Shown: positions 1 through 7,007 of the stretch, one piece after another
Layout: each line of letters starts with the position of its first letter
Numbering within the stretch: position 1 is the first letter of the stretch
Assembly: GCF_037389425.1 (NCBI RefSeq)
Contig: NZ_JBBHKR010000052.1
Location: 17,640-81,639, forward strand
Length of the DNA stretch: 64,000 nucleotides
DNA from: Stygiolobus sp037389425
Lineage (GTDB): Archaea > Thermoproteota > Thermoprotei_A > Sulfolobales > Sulfolobaceae
Direction of reading: 5' to 3'
Made by a program: the position numbers and the translations under genes
Notes under the pieces: generated by a model
What the model was told of the DNA's origin: nothing
Seen by the model: the letters and a program-made list of their open reading frames with translations, nothing else
The model's database searches: none

Positions 1-1
1 A

Positions 2-658
2 AACCCCTTATCTAATCTATACTTTATGAGGGATCAACAAATAACAACAAAGAACGGGGTTGTCATAGGTAGGATGGCTAAACCTCAGAGGAGTGCTGAG
101 ACGGAACTGGTGAAACTTTTCTGGGAGTCGATCTCTGTTAAATACGGCGAAGTAAAGGAGGGATATTTAGAGGGAGGAGACTTCTACCCCATGGGGGACT
201 TTTATTTAGTGGGCGTGGGGAACAGAAGCGATATGAACGGGGTTAAAGAACTAATAAATAGCGGTGAAGAAGTAGTAATAGTGAAAGAACCTATATCAAC
301 AGAGTTCTTCCATTTAGACACATATTTCAACGTAATATCGCGTGAGTTGGTGGTCGGTGTAAAAGAACTACTGCAACATAGTACTGTTGAAGTTTATTCT
401 GAAGGGAAATTAGTGAGGAGGGGATTAGATATGCTAACATACCTTAAGGAGAAGGAGTTTAATATACACTACGTAAATTTGGATGAGGCTAAAAAGTTCG
501 CTACTAATTTCCTGACCCTGAATGCTGGGAAAATACTTTCTCCTTATGACTTGAAAATTTCGGGTGTCGACTCCGTTGTAATTAACGTTGAAAACCTAAC
601 TGGAGGGTTCGGTGGGATACATTGCATGTCAGCAGTTATAGAAAGAGGGTTAGGGTAA
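2..658 (+). CDS. Arginine deiminase/amidinotransferase-superfamily protein, 5' end cut by window edge
   Basis: The frame is open back to the first base of the window. The residues before the first ATG (position 26) read PLSNLYF and then MRDQQ, matching the NLYFTRDP-type motif of arginine deiminases, so ATG26 is internal and the gene starts outside the window. Counting from that Met, GGDF (about 50-53), the catalytic-type His in FHLDTYF (His96) and the nucleophile Cys in GGIHCMS (Cys200) are visible and complete the amidinohydrolase set. The family hydrolyses or transfers guanidino groups (arginine, dimethylarginine, agmatine); the substrate cannot be fixed from this fragment. The 3' end overlaps the convergent diiron gene by 9 bp. 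Confidence 0.8.
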   Translation, partial: NPLSNLYFMRDQQITTKNGVVIGRMAKPQRSAETELVKLFWESISVKYGEVKEGYLEGGDFYPMGDFYLVGVGNRSDMNGVKELINSGEEVVIVKEPISTEFFHLDTYFNVISRELVVGVKELLQHSTVEVYSEGKLVRRGLDMLTYLKEKEFNIHYVNLDEAKKFATNFLTLNAGKILSPYDLKISGVDSVVINVENLTGGFGGIHCMSAVIERGLG

Positions 659-991
659 GAAATGGTGTTTCTCGTCCTCAATTATCTTTCCTATCTCACC
701 CGTGGGTTCAAAGTTCTTTAGATAAAAATCTAGTGCACCTGATTCTGCCTTATTCACAACGTAACGGATCGCCTTGTAGCCAAGCAAAGCAGCAATGACC
801 CCTACCACGTATAAGAGGTAGAAAACCGGCTTTTCCAACATACTTCTTCTATACTTCTTGAAATACTCCCAGTGGTACATCTCATTCTCATAAGCACGTT
901 TAAATCTCTCCTCCTTCCTGACATTATATATGCCTTTCGCGAGTCCCGTAGCACCCGCTTCTCCGAGGAGTGCAAGTAAGTATTTGTCCAC
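650..991 (-). CDS. COQ7/rubrerythrin-like ferritin-fold diiron protein
   Basis: A 113-residue helical protein. It begins with a GEAGA motif (Glu11) as in COQ7-type demethoxyubiquinone hydroxylases, continues with ENEMYHWE (Glu37/His40), a long hydrophobic helix (about 55-80), then KAES (Glu83) and EDEKHH (Glu105/Glu107, His109/110). The spacing of these Glu/His residues is what a ferritin-like diiron site needs. It is shorter than bacterial COQ7 (about 170-200 residues) but keeps four helices. The hydrophobic third helix suggests membrane association. The substrate is unknown; quinone hydroxylation or peroxide/oxygen scavenging are both possible. Confidence 0.6.
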   Translation of the reverse strand: MDKYLLALLGEAGATGLAKGIYNVRKEERFKRAYENEMYHWEYFKKYRRSMLEKPVFYLLYVVGVIAALLGYKAIRYVVNKAESGALDFYLKNFEPTGEIGKIIEDEKHHFLP

Positions 992-1089
992 GATAGTGAG
1001 ATCTACTGGGAATTTTAAAATTACTGTGAGAAAAAAGAGAATTCAAATTTTTAAGCGAGCATCTACAAATTTAAGTCTTCCTAACCAAG

Positions 1090-1761
1090 ATGTATATCGC
1101 AATTATGCCGATAAACGTAAGAATAGGAAAGATATCTAAAAACGAGGAAGAGTATTATTTTACTTATGACGGTGGAAAATGGAGACAAGTTAAGCTCAAG
1201 GAAAAAGCATGGCACTCGCTGAAATCACTGAAGTACGTTGAGGGTATTTTAGACGAGAAAGATGACGCGGTAATAAAAAGAGTTTACAAGAGAAGCGGGA
1301 AAGTCATATCTATAGATTATTTCGTCAAGAAGGGAGATTCGTTAGAAGACCTTAATTGCATAAAGGGTACTGAGTTCGAGGGAGAAACGATCGAAATCTG
1401 CAAAACTAATGACATGACAATTTACAGATACGCAGGGAGTTATTTTGAAGATAAGAACTCTCTTGTGAAGTTCTTGACCCTACGGATCAGAAGGAGGGTA
1501 GAAGAGAGATTAGGAGGCGAGGTAATCTCACTAGATACAAAGCTCAAAGGGGAGACCGATAAAGCTTACCTTCTCGTAATTAAAGGGAAGGAAGTGTGGG
1601 TTCCCAAGAGCGTTGGTAAATATCTAGACGGTAAAGTAACTTTGCCCGTCTGGTTTGTGAAGAACAATAACCTTGCTGATGTTAAAGATTATGAAGAAAG
1701 GATTGATAACGAGGTTAAAAAGTATGAGGAAAAAATCGCCAGATTGGTATTTGAACTGTAG
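1090..1761 (+). CDS. Conserved-looking hypothetical protein, charged, cytoplasmic
   Basis: A 223-residue soluble protein that I do not recognise. It is rich in Lys/Glu, with two beta-rich halves (KAWHSLKSLKYVEG near the N-terminus, KAYLLVIKGKEVWVP near residue 165) and a charged C-terminal helix. There are no signal peptide or membrane segments. Two starts are possible: ATG1090, or ATG1105 which gives MPINVRIGK; a TATA-like AAATTTAAG at about 1069 would fit a leaderless start at the second. It sits divergent from the diiron gene and convergent with a small membrane-protein gene. Confidence 0.6.
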   Translation: MYIAIMPINVRIGKISKNEEEYYFTYDGGKWRQVKLKEKAWHSLKSLKYVEGILDEKDDAVIKRVYKRSGKVISIDYFVKKGDSLEDLNCIKGTEFEGETIEICKTNDMTIYRYAGSYFEDKNSLVKFLTLRIRRRVEERLGGEVISLDTKLKGETDKAYLLVIKGKEVWVPKSVGKYLDGKVTLPVWFVKNNNLADVKDYEERIDNEVKKYEEKIARLVFEL

Positions 1762-1775
1762 TAAAAATAAAAGTG

Positions 1776-1973
1776 TTATAGAACGAGAAAGGACAGAAGA
1801 TATAACGCTATACTTAAGGATATCAAGGTCATGGATAAGTTTATAGCCCATTTTCCTTCAAATCCCGGTAAATTAAGTTTGTGGAAAACCAAGTGAATAC
1901 CCCCAAACACGATTAACACCGTACCAATCGTTGTAAACACTATTCTTAAGAGGAATATCGGATCGATTATCAT
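1776..1973 (-). CDS. Small two-helix membrane protein
   Basis: A 65-residue protein consisting mostly of two hydrophobic segments (about 7-30 and 43-64) joined by a short polar loop containing LPGFEGKW. Coding character is supported by clean hydrophobic periodicity and by its position between two other genes without overlap. No family is recognised. It lies just upstream, on the same strand, of nothing but the convergent gene's end, so it is probably transcribed alone. Confidence 0.5.
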   Translation of the reverse strand: MIIDPIFLLRIVFTTIGTVLIVFGGIHLVFHKLNLPGFEGKWAINLSMTLISLSIALYLLSFLVL

Positions 1974-2017
1974 ATATTTAATTTTACATTTTATGCTTTA
2001 AAGCTTAATTGGAATTT

Positions 2018-2200
2018 TCAACTTAATTCTCTTAAATCATCTCTTACATCTTCCAGCCTCTTCAATATATTGTCTAGGTCACGTTTGTCCAGATCCTCTC
2101 CGTTATAAGCTCTCTCTAATAAGTCATCTATATCAGAGAGTATATCCTGAAGTTCTTCTTTAGCTTTCTCCAGAGTCTCGACCTCTTCTTTATTAACCAT
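2018..2200 (-). CDS. Small acidic coiled-coil protein
   Basis: A 60-residue protein that is almost entirely charged helix: heptad-like Leu/Ile spacing runs from about residue 9 to 58 (EELQDILSDIDDLLER, then LDNILKRLEDVRDDLREL). It has no Cys and no membrane segment. It is transcribed divergently from the amino-acid permease gene, and the 38-bp intergenic space contains a TATA-like TTATTTAAA that serves the permease. Such short helical proteins are common in Sulfolobales; function unknown. Confidence 0.5.
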   Translation of the reverse strand: MVNKEEVETLEKAKEELQDILSDIDDLLERAYNGEDLDKRDLDNILKRLEDVRDDLRELS

Positions 2201-2238
2201 AATTAAAAATTAATACGTCCCTTATTTAAAGCAAACGT

Positions 2239-3528
2239 ATGGTTAATCTATCCAAGAAGTTGGAGCCTAGGGAGGAATCAGTTAGATCTTCACTTATATA
2301 CGCTCAGTCCCTCAGTTCAATCGCCCCACTTGGATCCGTTTCGGCTTACCTGACGTACGCATTACAGAGTTCCTTAGCCTCAACATTCCTAGCAGGTATA
2401 ATGGGGGCATTAATCTACTTCCTTTGGGTTCTGATTGGTTATAATTATTCAAAGGTCATAGCGACTACTGGTGGTACTTACGATTTCGCTAGGAGTGGAG
2501 GAGGTGAACTCTTAGGGAGAATTGCCGGATGGCTTTATTGGTTGAGTTACGGCGTATATCTCTCTTCAGCATCAACCTATCTAGCTGGGATAGTTATACC
2601 CTCAGAATTTAACGTAAGTCCAGCGATTTTTGAGATCGCGATTCCCCTGCTTTTAACGCTTCTTCTACTAACGGGTATAAGACCACCACTGATCTACGCA
2701 TTAATAACTTCAAGCATTGAAGTAGCGTTAATTTTCATATTGGGTATAAAAGTCCTATCACTCACTGGGGTATCAACCCTTCCTCTATCACTAACCGTTC
2801 CTCCTGCTGACTTTTTCTCAGGGGCTCTAGCAGTTGGATTTACATTAGCTGGAGGAGGCGCCTCGTTCTTCTTGGGATATGAAGCTAAAGGTAAGGGAAA
2901 AACCGTAGGGAAGTCCTATATTATAGCCTACTGGGTTGCAGCTGTAACGGTAGTCTTCGCGTCTTATTTTGAAATAGCCGCCGTAGGATATAGTAACGTT
3001 GGTGTCTCTAATTTACTCCAAGTGACTCAATACCCAGGTTTTTACATAGCTCAAGAGTTTATGGGAAGTAAATTCGCATTAATATTCTTCATCCTCACGA
3101 TTAATAGCTTAATAGGCTCGGTTACAGCCGCGTATGTAGCCCTTTCAAGGCTAACGTATACTTTAGTCAAAAGGGATATGGTAGTGTCAATAGCAATACT
3201 AGCCTTCATGTTCACGTTAATAAACACGTATGCGGCTGTTTCACAGTCTTATGTTTCGGTGTATACTAACACTACTGAAGTCAGTTTGATAACATTATAC
3301 TCGTCTCATGTTATAATCTCCTCTGTCTACCCGTTTTTCAAAAGGAAGGTAGTTAACAAGGTCACAGTGACTGATTTGCTCCTTTCAATATTTTCTACCC
3401 TCCTTATGGGTTACGGTATTTTCAGTAATCTGATACCACTAACTTCGACCTCTTTATACGGGTTAATTTCATTAATCATAGGTGTTGTAATTGGATCTAT
3501 ACACTGGTGGTTCAAACGATCGACATAA
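2239..3528 (+). CDS. APC-superfamily amino acid permease
   Basis: A 429-residue polytopic protein with about 12 hydrophobic segments. The N-terminal part carries the APC-type first-helix region (SSIAPLGSVSAYLTYAL, about 27-43) and the GGTYDFAR motif (about 77-84) typical of amino acid-polyamine-organocation permeases, followed by the FFLGYEAKGKGKT loop (about 211-223) where the family has its FxGYE motif. It should import amino acids by cation symport at the cell membrane; the substrate is not readable. It is slightly shorter than many members (450-500). Its stop overlaps the next small gene by 22 bp. Confidence 0.85.
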   Translation: MVNLSKKLEPREESVRSSLIYAQSLSSIAPLGSVSAYLTYALQSSLASTFLAGIMGALIYFLWVLIGYNYSKVIATTGGTYDFARSGGGELLGRIAGWLYWLSYGVYLSSASTYLAGIVIPSEFNVSPAIFEIAIPLLLTLLLLTGIRPPLIYALITSSIEVALIFILGIKVLSLTGVSTLPLSLTVPPADFFSGALAVGFTLAGGGASFFLGYEAKGKGKTVGKSYIIAYWVAAVTVVFASYFEIAAVGYSNVGVSNLLQVTQYPGFYIAQEFMGSKFALIFFILTINSLIGSVTAAYVALSRLTYTLVKRDMVVSIAILAFMFTLINTYAAVSQSYVSVYTNTTEVSLITLYSSHVIISSVYPFFKRKVVNKVTVTDLLLSIFSTLLMGYGIFSNLIPLTSTSLYGLISLIIGVVIGSIHWWFKRST

Positions 3529-3764
3529 TTGAAAACTTACTTAGGATGGGTAAGCCTCTAACTGCATTGCGTTTTCTTAAACAGTTCGTGAAAGACAACT
3601 CGAAACTCATGAGAAATAATGAAGAGTGTGAGACTGTCAAAAAAATTGTGATGGCTTTTCCCTCGCTTAATGACGAGAGCTGGAGATATTTTGTACCCAA
3701 ACCACAAAAAGAAGAAATAGAGTATTTAATACAGAAAGTTAAGGAATGTTTCCCTATTTCGTGA
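3507..3764 (+). CDS. Small hypothetical protein downstream of the permease
   Basis: An 85-residue soluble protein that I do not recognise, helical with a Lys-rich C-terminal half. The longest frame starts with GTG3507 inside the permease end (22 bp overlap); ATG3546, giving MGKPLTALRFLKQF, is an alternative that avoids the overlap and may be the true start. Translational coupling to the permease is likely if the GTG is used. No motif for a function is visible. Confidence 0.5.
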   Translation: MVQTIDIIENLLRMGKPLTALRFLKQFVKDNSKLMRNNEECETVKKIVMAFPSLNDESWRYFVPKPQKEEIEYLIQKVKECFPIS

Positions 3765-3810
3765 TACGTAAAGTTTTGAGGTATTTAATCAGCCTTTTAT
3801 AATCATATTA

Positions 3811-3833
3811 TAAGTAAGTTTATAACTTACTTA
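3811..3833. promoter_or_regulatory. Perfect palindrome over the MFS promoter (candidate operator)
   Basis: The arms TAAGTAAGTT (3811-3820) and AACTTACTTA (3824-3833) are exact inverted repeats around a TAT spacer. The palindrome covers a TATA-like TTTATAACTT about 26-30 bp before the MFS start at 3851, where a leaderless transcript would begin. A dimeric repressor bound here would block TBP. That it is an operator is inference from position and symmetry. Confidence 0.6.
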
Positions 3834-3850
3834 ATTCAAATTTTTACATA

Positions 3851-5194
3851 ATGACAACAGTAACAGAAAAAGTGGACGAAGCAAAGTGGGGTATTAATCA
3901 TTGGAAGCTGTTCATCTCCCTCAGCTTAGGCTATTTAATGTGGGGACTTGTTACTTCAATCGCACCTTTAACATATAGCCTAGCTAAGGGAAACCCGATA
4001 TACATAGCATTACCAGCTCTATATCCGTTAATAGGAACGTTATTGCTACCTTATCTCTCAGACAAAGTACTTGGGAGAAAGAGGACGTTTTACATTACTT
4101 TAATACTCTATTTGGTTGGTGCGCTTATTGTCTCTGGTGCCGCTTATTATATATCCTCCTCCAGTGTTGCGTTTTTACCTTTAGTGCTTGTGGGACTTCT
4201 GTTAGCAAATATAGGCGTTGAGGGAGAAGTACCTACTGGACTTTCTTACGCAGCTGAGAACTTCCCCTTAAAGTGGAGGGAAAAGCTGTTGATTCTAATA
4301 CCTAATTTTGATAATATCGGAATAACTGTTGCTGCATCGTTATCATTGATAGCCTTCTCACAGATATCTTCTCCTACGTTTGTAATGGAAGTATTAGGAT
4401 TTTCGGCGATACTGGTTAGCGTTGTCTTGACTTTCGTGAGATTTTCGTTACCGGAGTCCGTAAGATGGCTCGTAACTAAAGGTAAAGTGAATGAAGCCGA
4501 GAAAAATGCCGAATTGCTACTAACCAAAGGTGAGGACGCAGTAACTCCTATGACCAATATCAGAGTCTATAAAATACCTTTAAGAACAAGATATTTGTTC
4601 CTTGTTATTTTAGGAGTATCCCAGTACCTTACTTTCGGTCTGATGGCATATACAATCGCAGATTATTACTTCTCCAACAACCAATATTATCTATCCACGA
4701 TAGTATTTGTCGCTTCTCTAGCTACTGTATTAGCTGGTTTCTTAGCATCATATATCGTGGATAAGATAAGAACTAGATTTTATGTGATGTTATCTTATAT
4801 GGGTGGTACTGTTACTATGTTACCGATACTCGCACTAGTTATGATAGCGAGTAGTATTACTGGGGCTTACCTAGTAATGTTTTACATCCTATTAGCACTA
4901 AACATGTTATTCAGTGAGTTTGCATGGGGAGCAAGGACAATATTGGAACCTCTTTTATTCCCTACGGAAAATAGGGCTTTCCTGATAGGTCTTGTGAGGA
5001 CTATACCAATAGTTTCTTATGCAATATCAGTTTACTTAACGAGCAGTATTCCGTTAGTTGATTACGTCTTACTTAACCTTACACTTTGGGGAATGGGTGC
5101 CGTAGCTTCATTATGGTGGTTTTTCAGAGGCTATGATACAAATCTTGTTCCACTAGAGGAGATCACTACTGAAAACCTTTCTCAACAAGGTTAA
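3851..5194 (+). CDS. MFS transporter, metabolite:proton symporter type
   Basis: A 447-residue polytopic protein with about 12 membrane segments. MFS signatures are visible: DKVLGRKR in the loop after helix 2 (about 75-82), PESVRWLVTKGK after helix 6 (about 201-212), typical of the sugar/metabolite-symporter branch, and DKIRTR (about 307-312) in the second half. It should exchange a small organic solute across the cytoplasmic membrane; the substrate is unknown. Its promoter is embedded in a 23-bp palindrome, so it is probably controlled by a dedicated regulator. The 3' end overlaps the end of the convergent disrupted gene by 29 bp. Confidence 0.85.
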   Translation: MTTVTEKVDEAKWGINHWKLFISLSLGYLMWGLVTSIAPLTYSLAKGNPIYIALPALYPLIGTLLLPYLSDKVLGRKRTFYITLILYLVGALIVSGAAYYISSSSVAFLPLVLVGLLLANIGVEGEVPTGLSYAAENFPLKWREKLLILIPNFDNIGITVAASLSLIAFSQISSPTFVMEVLGFSAILVSVVLTFVRFSLPESVRWLVTKGKVNEAEKNAELLLTKGEDAVTPMTNIRVYKIPLRTRYLFLVILGVSQYLTFGLMAYTIADYYFSNNQYYLSTIVFVASLATVLAGFLASYIVDKIRTRFYVMLSYMGGTVTMLPILALVMIASSITGAYLVMFYILLALNMLFSEFAWGARTILEPLLFPTENRAFLIGLVRTIPIVSYAISVYLTSSIPLVDYVLLNLTLWGMGAVASLWWFFRGYDTNLVPLEEITTENLSQQG

Positions 5195-5530
5195 AGCTGA
5201 TTTTTTCCCACATACTTTTTCTTATTAAAGCTACAATGAGGACAGAAACTGAAGTTAACAAGAACAAGACGCTAGTTAACAAGAATAGACCAGCTGTAAT
5301 TGTCAGCGCTATAATTATATAATCAACCATTATAACCACTATCATACCGCTTCCAGCCTTGTAGTTGTAAACCTCACCTCTGAACTGTATCGGGTTCAGT
5401 TTACTCATAAGGATTGCTGTGACTAAGTACCCTGCCATTACGCCACTAAAAAGCGATATGCCTACTGTAAATCTTCCTAGTATAGAGTCTACAATTACAA
5501 AGGGAAGTGAGAGGAAGGGGTCGGACTTTC
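5166..5530 (-). pseudogene. C-terminal fragment of a membrane protein split by the TnpB-type element
   Basis: From the insertion border this frame reads FLSLPFVIVDS, LFSGVMAGYLV and on to three hydrophobic segments and the stop at 5166. An internal ATG at 5438 gives 90 residues, but the frame is open upstream to the element border, with no sensible start. Joining it to the gene fragment at 7013-8027 gives one uninterrupted frame of 460 codons including the stop (1015 + 365 = 1380 nt, divisible by three). It is therefore the 3' half of a single gene. It is overlapped at its end by the convergent MFS gene. Confidence 0.8.
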
Positions 5531-5640
5531 ATTGAGGTTTCATGAATTTGTATTCAACCTCTCGTCCTCATTCCCCTTGTCCGGCTCCCCACGCCTAGGT
5601 TAGGGAGTATGGACTCCCAGCCACGACATGGGGAGCCTCA
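5531..5640 (-). ncRNA. Candidate guide-RNA-like scaffold at the element end (minus strand)
   Basis: Read on the minus strand there is an outer 8-bp stem GGCTCCCC/GGGGAGCC (5630-5637 with 5583-5590) enclosing a perfect hairpin GGGAGT-CCAT-ACTCCC (5603-5618), then a linker, then the bulged hairpin 5534-5561, then the border and the interrupted gene. This is the order of an omega-RNA: folded scaffold, terminal hairpin, element edge, guide taken from the flank. It lies on the strand opposite to tnpB, which is unusual. The GC-rich stretch also explains an apparent open frame on the plus strand that does not look like protein. RNA existence is not shown. Confidence 0.4.
5534..5561. repeat. Subterminal bulged hairpin at the left border of the element
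   Basis: GAGGT (5534-5538) pairs with ACCTC (5557-5561); TGAAT (5543-5547) pairs with ATTCA (5552-5556) around a TTGT loop, with four unpaired bases TTCA on one arm. This 10-bp stem with a one-sided bulge lies a few bases from the element border, as the TnpA-recognised imperfect palindromes of IS200/IS605 elements do. Confidence 0.65.
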
Positions 5641-5749
5641 TCGAACCCATCCTCCCCCTCACATTGCTCATCGAGTTCATTGTAGGGTTCTCTTCTACAT
5701 GATAATGTTAACGGAAATGTTTATAAACTTTGCGGTTACTTATAAGCAT

Positions 5750-5914
5750 ATGGAACAGATTGTTTTCCATGGTGTCATATCCTCAGCTGGTAGGGATAAG
5801 TACGGGGATCAGAGGTATACAATAAACGTGCCGAAAAATGTTAGGGATAAGGTTAGTAAAATCGCTGGAAAGGAGGTGATAGTAATTGTCATCCTACCAG
5901 ACGATGAGGAATAG
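5750..5914 (+). CDS. AbrB/SpoVT-like swapped-hairpin small protein of the TnpB element
   Basis: A 54-residue protein. Residues 22-49 (RYTINVPKNVRDKVSKIAG, then KEVIVIVIL) match the AbrB-like swapped-hairpin pattern: a beta strand, the P-K-x-(I/V)-R-x-K helix and two closing strands. Such domains bind DNA as dimers and serve as antitoxins or transition-state regulators. A longer frame begins at 5609 but runs through the GC-rich hairpins; ATG5750, about 28 bp after a TATA-like TTTATAAACTT (5720-5730), is the better start. It overlaps the TnpB-like start region by about 29 bp, indicating coupled translation. It may repress the element's own promoter. Confidence 0.65.
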   Translation: MEQIVFHGVISSAGRDKYGDQRYTINVPKNVRDKVSKIAGKEVIVIVILPDDEE

Positions 5915-6992
5915 GATTATCTGTTCTAGGGAAGCCCTCGAAAACTTCCAATTCGTTACAATAAACGGTAAGGTAATTTTTGAAAATAAGGATAAAGTTG
6001 TTAGGATTGCTAGGGCTTACTCACAAGTTGTTAAGAGTGCTCTTAATCCACTCTTTGACGGGAAGAGTGTTGACGAACTGACTAAGGAGTTTTACAACAT
6101 CTTACCAAATTATGTTTACCTTGAAACCGCTTTAAAACAAGCTAAGACAATTACTGACGGTTTGTTAGAAAGGGAGGAAGAGAGGGGTGAGATAATTCAT
6201 GCAAGGATAAGGAAGTTTTGGTTCGGTAGTAGGGGAAATAAAAGCGATAAAGGGAACAGAAATATCAAGTTCCACGTTTTGGAAGACCACGTGGAAGTTA
6301 GAGTTAAAGACCCTTGGGGTAAGTGGATTTATGCAAAAGCTTACTTCGGCAAGGAGTACTTGCCATTGCTTAAAGAATTAGAAGAATTATCTCGAAGGAG
6401 AGAAGAGGGTTATGGTGCTGTAGTAAGTTTCAAGCATTATCCAATGATTCACCTTCAAATCCCACTCTGGTTATATTTGAAGTACTTCTCTTCACCAAAA
6501 CCCAATGGTTACGGTTTAATTGCTGGTTTTGATTTGAACAGTGATAGACTAAACGTTGTTGTGATTAACAAGGATGGTAAAGTCGTTGCTAAAAAGACGT
6601 GGTGGTATTCTGAAGTTGTTTCTCACGGTTTTCCTAAGGAGAAAGCAAGGGCTTTACGTTTGAATGCTCTTTCAGAGTCTCTTAATTCCCTATCGAGGAT
6701 TGGTGTTGATTACGTTGTTTTTGAGGACTTATTCTTAGTTAAGAAGAAGAAATTTACGAGGAGTAAGAGCGGTAATAGGAAGGTTTCGCGATTTGCTAAG
6801 AAGCAGTTGTTAATTCACGTTGTTATTAAAGCGTTAAGGTTAGGTTTTAACGTTATTCTAGTTAATCCTAAGGGTACTACTAACTCAGAGGATCACGAAA
6901 GGGTGATGAGGGAAAAGGGTTTTGATAGGCATACAGCCTCAGCTTACTTAATAGCCTTAAAAGGATTAGGAATGTTGAATGATGCCAAATGA
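5886..6992 (+). CDS. tnpB: TnpB-like RuvC nuclease lacking the zinc-finger motif
   Basis: A 368-residue protein with a split RuvC domain: Asp216 in AGFDLNSD, Glu280 in VVFEDLF, Asp347 in GFDRHTASAY. These are the three TnpB/OrfB catalytic positions, so it should be cleavage-competent. Unlike standard TnpB there is no CxxC...CxxC insert between the second and third motifs: the only Cys in the protein is Cys13, and VNPKGTTNSEDHERV stands where the zinc finger would be. TnpB proteins are RNA-guided nucleases of IS200/IS605-type elements. The start is TTG5886 or ATG5904, both inside the end of the AbrB-like gene. Only about 20 bp separate its stop from the border, leaving little room for a normal downstream omega-RNA. 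Confidence 0.8.
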   Translation: MSSYQTMRNRIICSREALENFQFVTINGKVIFENKDKVVRIARAYSQVVKSALNPLFDGKSVDELTKEFYNILPNYVYLETALKQAKTITDGLLEREEERGEIIHARIRKFWFGSRGNKSDKGNRNIKFHVLEDHVEVRVKDPWGKWIYAKAYFGKEYLPLLKELEELSRRREEGYGAVVSFKHYPMIHLQIPLWLYLKYFSSPKPNGYGLIAGFDLNSDRLNVVVINKDGKVVAKKTWWYSEVVSHGFPKEKARALRLNALSESLNSLSRIGVDYVVFEDLFLVKKKKFTRSKSGNRKVSRFAKKQLLIHVVIKALRLGFNVILVNPKGTTNSEDHERVMREKGFDRHTASAYLIALKGLGMLNDAK

Positions 6993-7007
6993 TATAAATT
7001 TCACGGC
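6984..7007. repeat. Short bulged hairpin at the right border of the element
   Basis: GCC (6984-6986) and AAAT (6987-6990) pair with ATTT (6998-7001) and GGC (7005-7007), leaving CAC unpaired on one arm and a GATATAA loop. It overlaps the tnpB stop codon and lies about 5 bp from the border. It mirrors the bulge geometry of the left hairpin but has only 7 bp, so support is moderate. Confidence 0.4.

Noticed and set aside
930..1139. Plus-strand open frame over the COQ7-like gene start
   Set aside because: Lies antisense to a recognised gene and has no domain character; a shadow frame.
5609..5749. N-terminal extension of the AbrB-like frame (MDSQPRHGEPHRTHPPPH...)
   Set aside because: It is read through GC-rich hairpins, has unnatural composition, and the TATA box and ATG5750 give a much better start.
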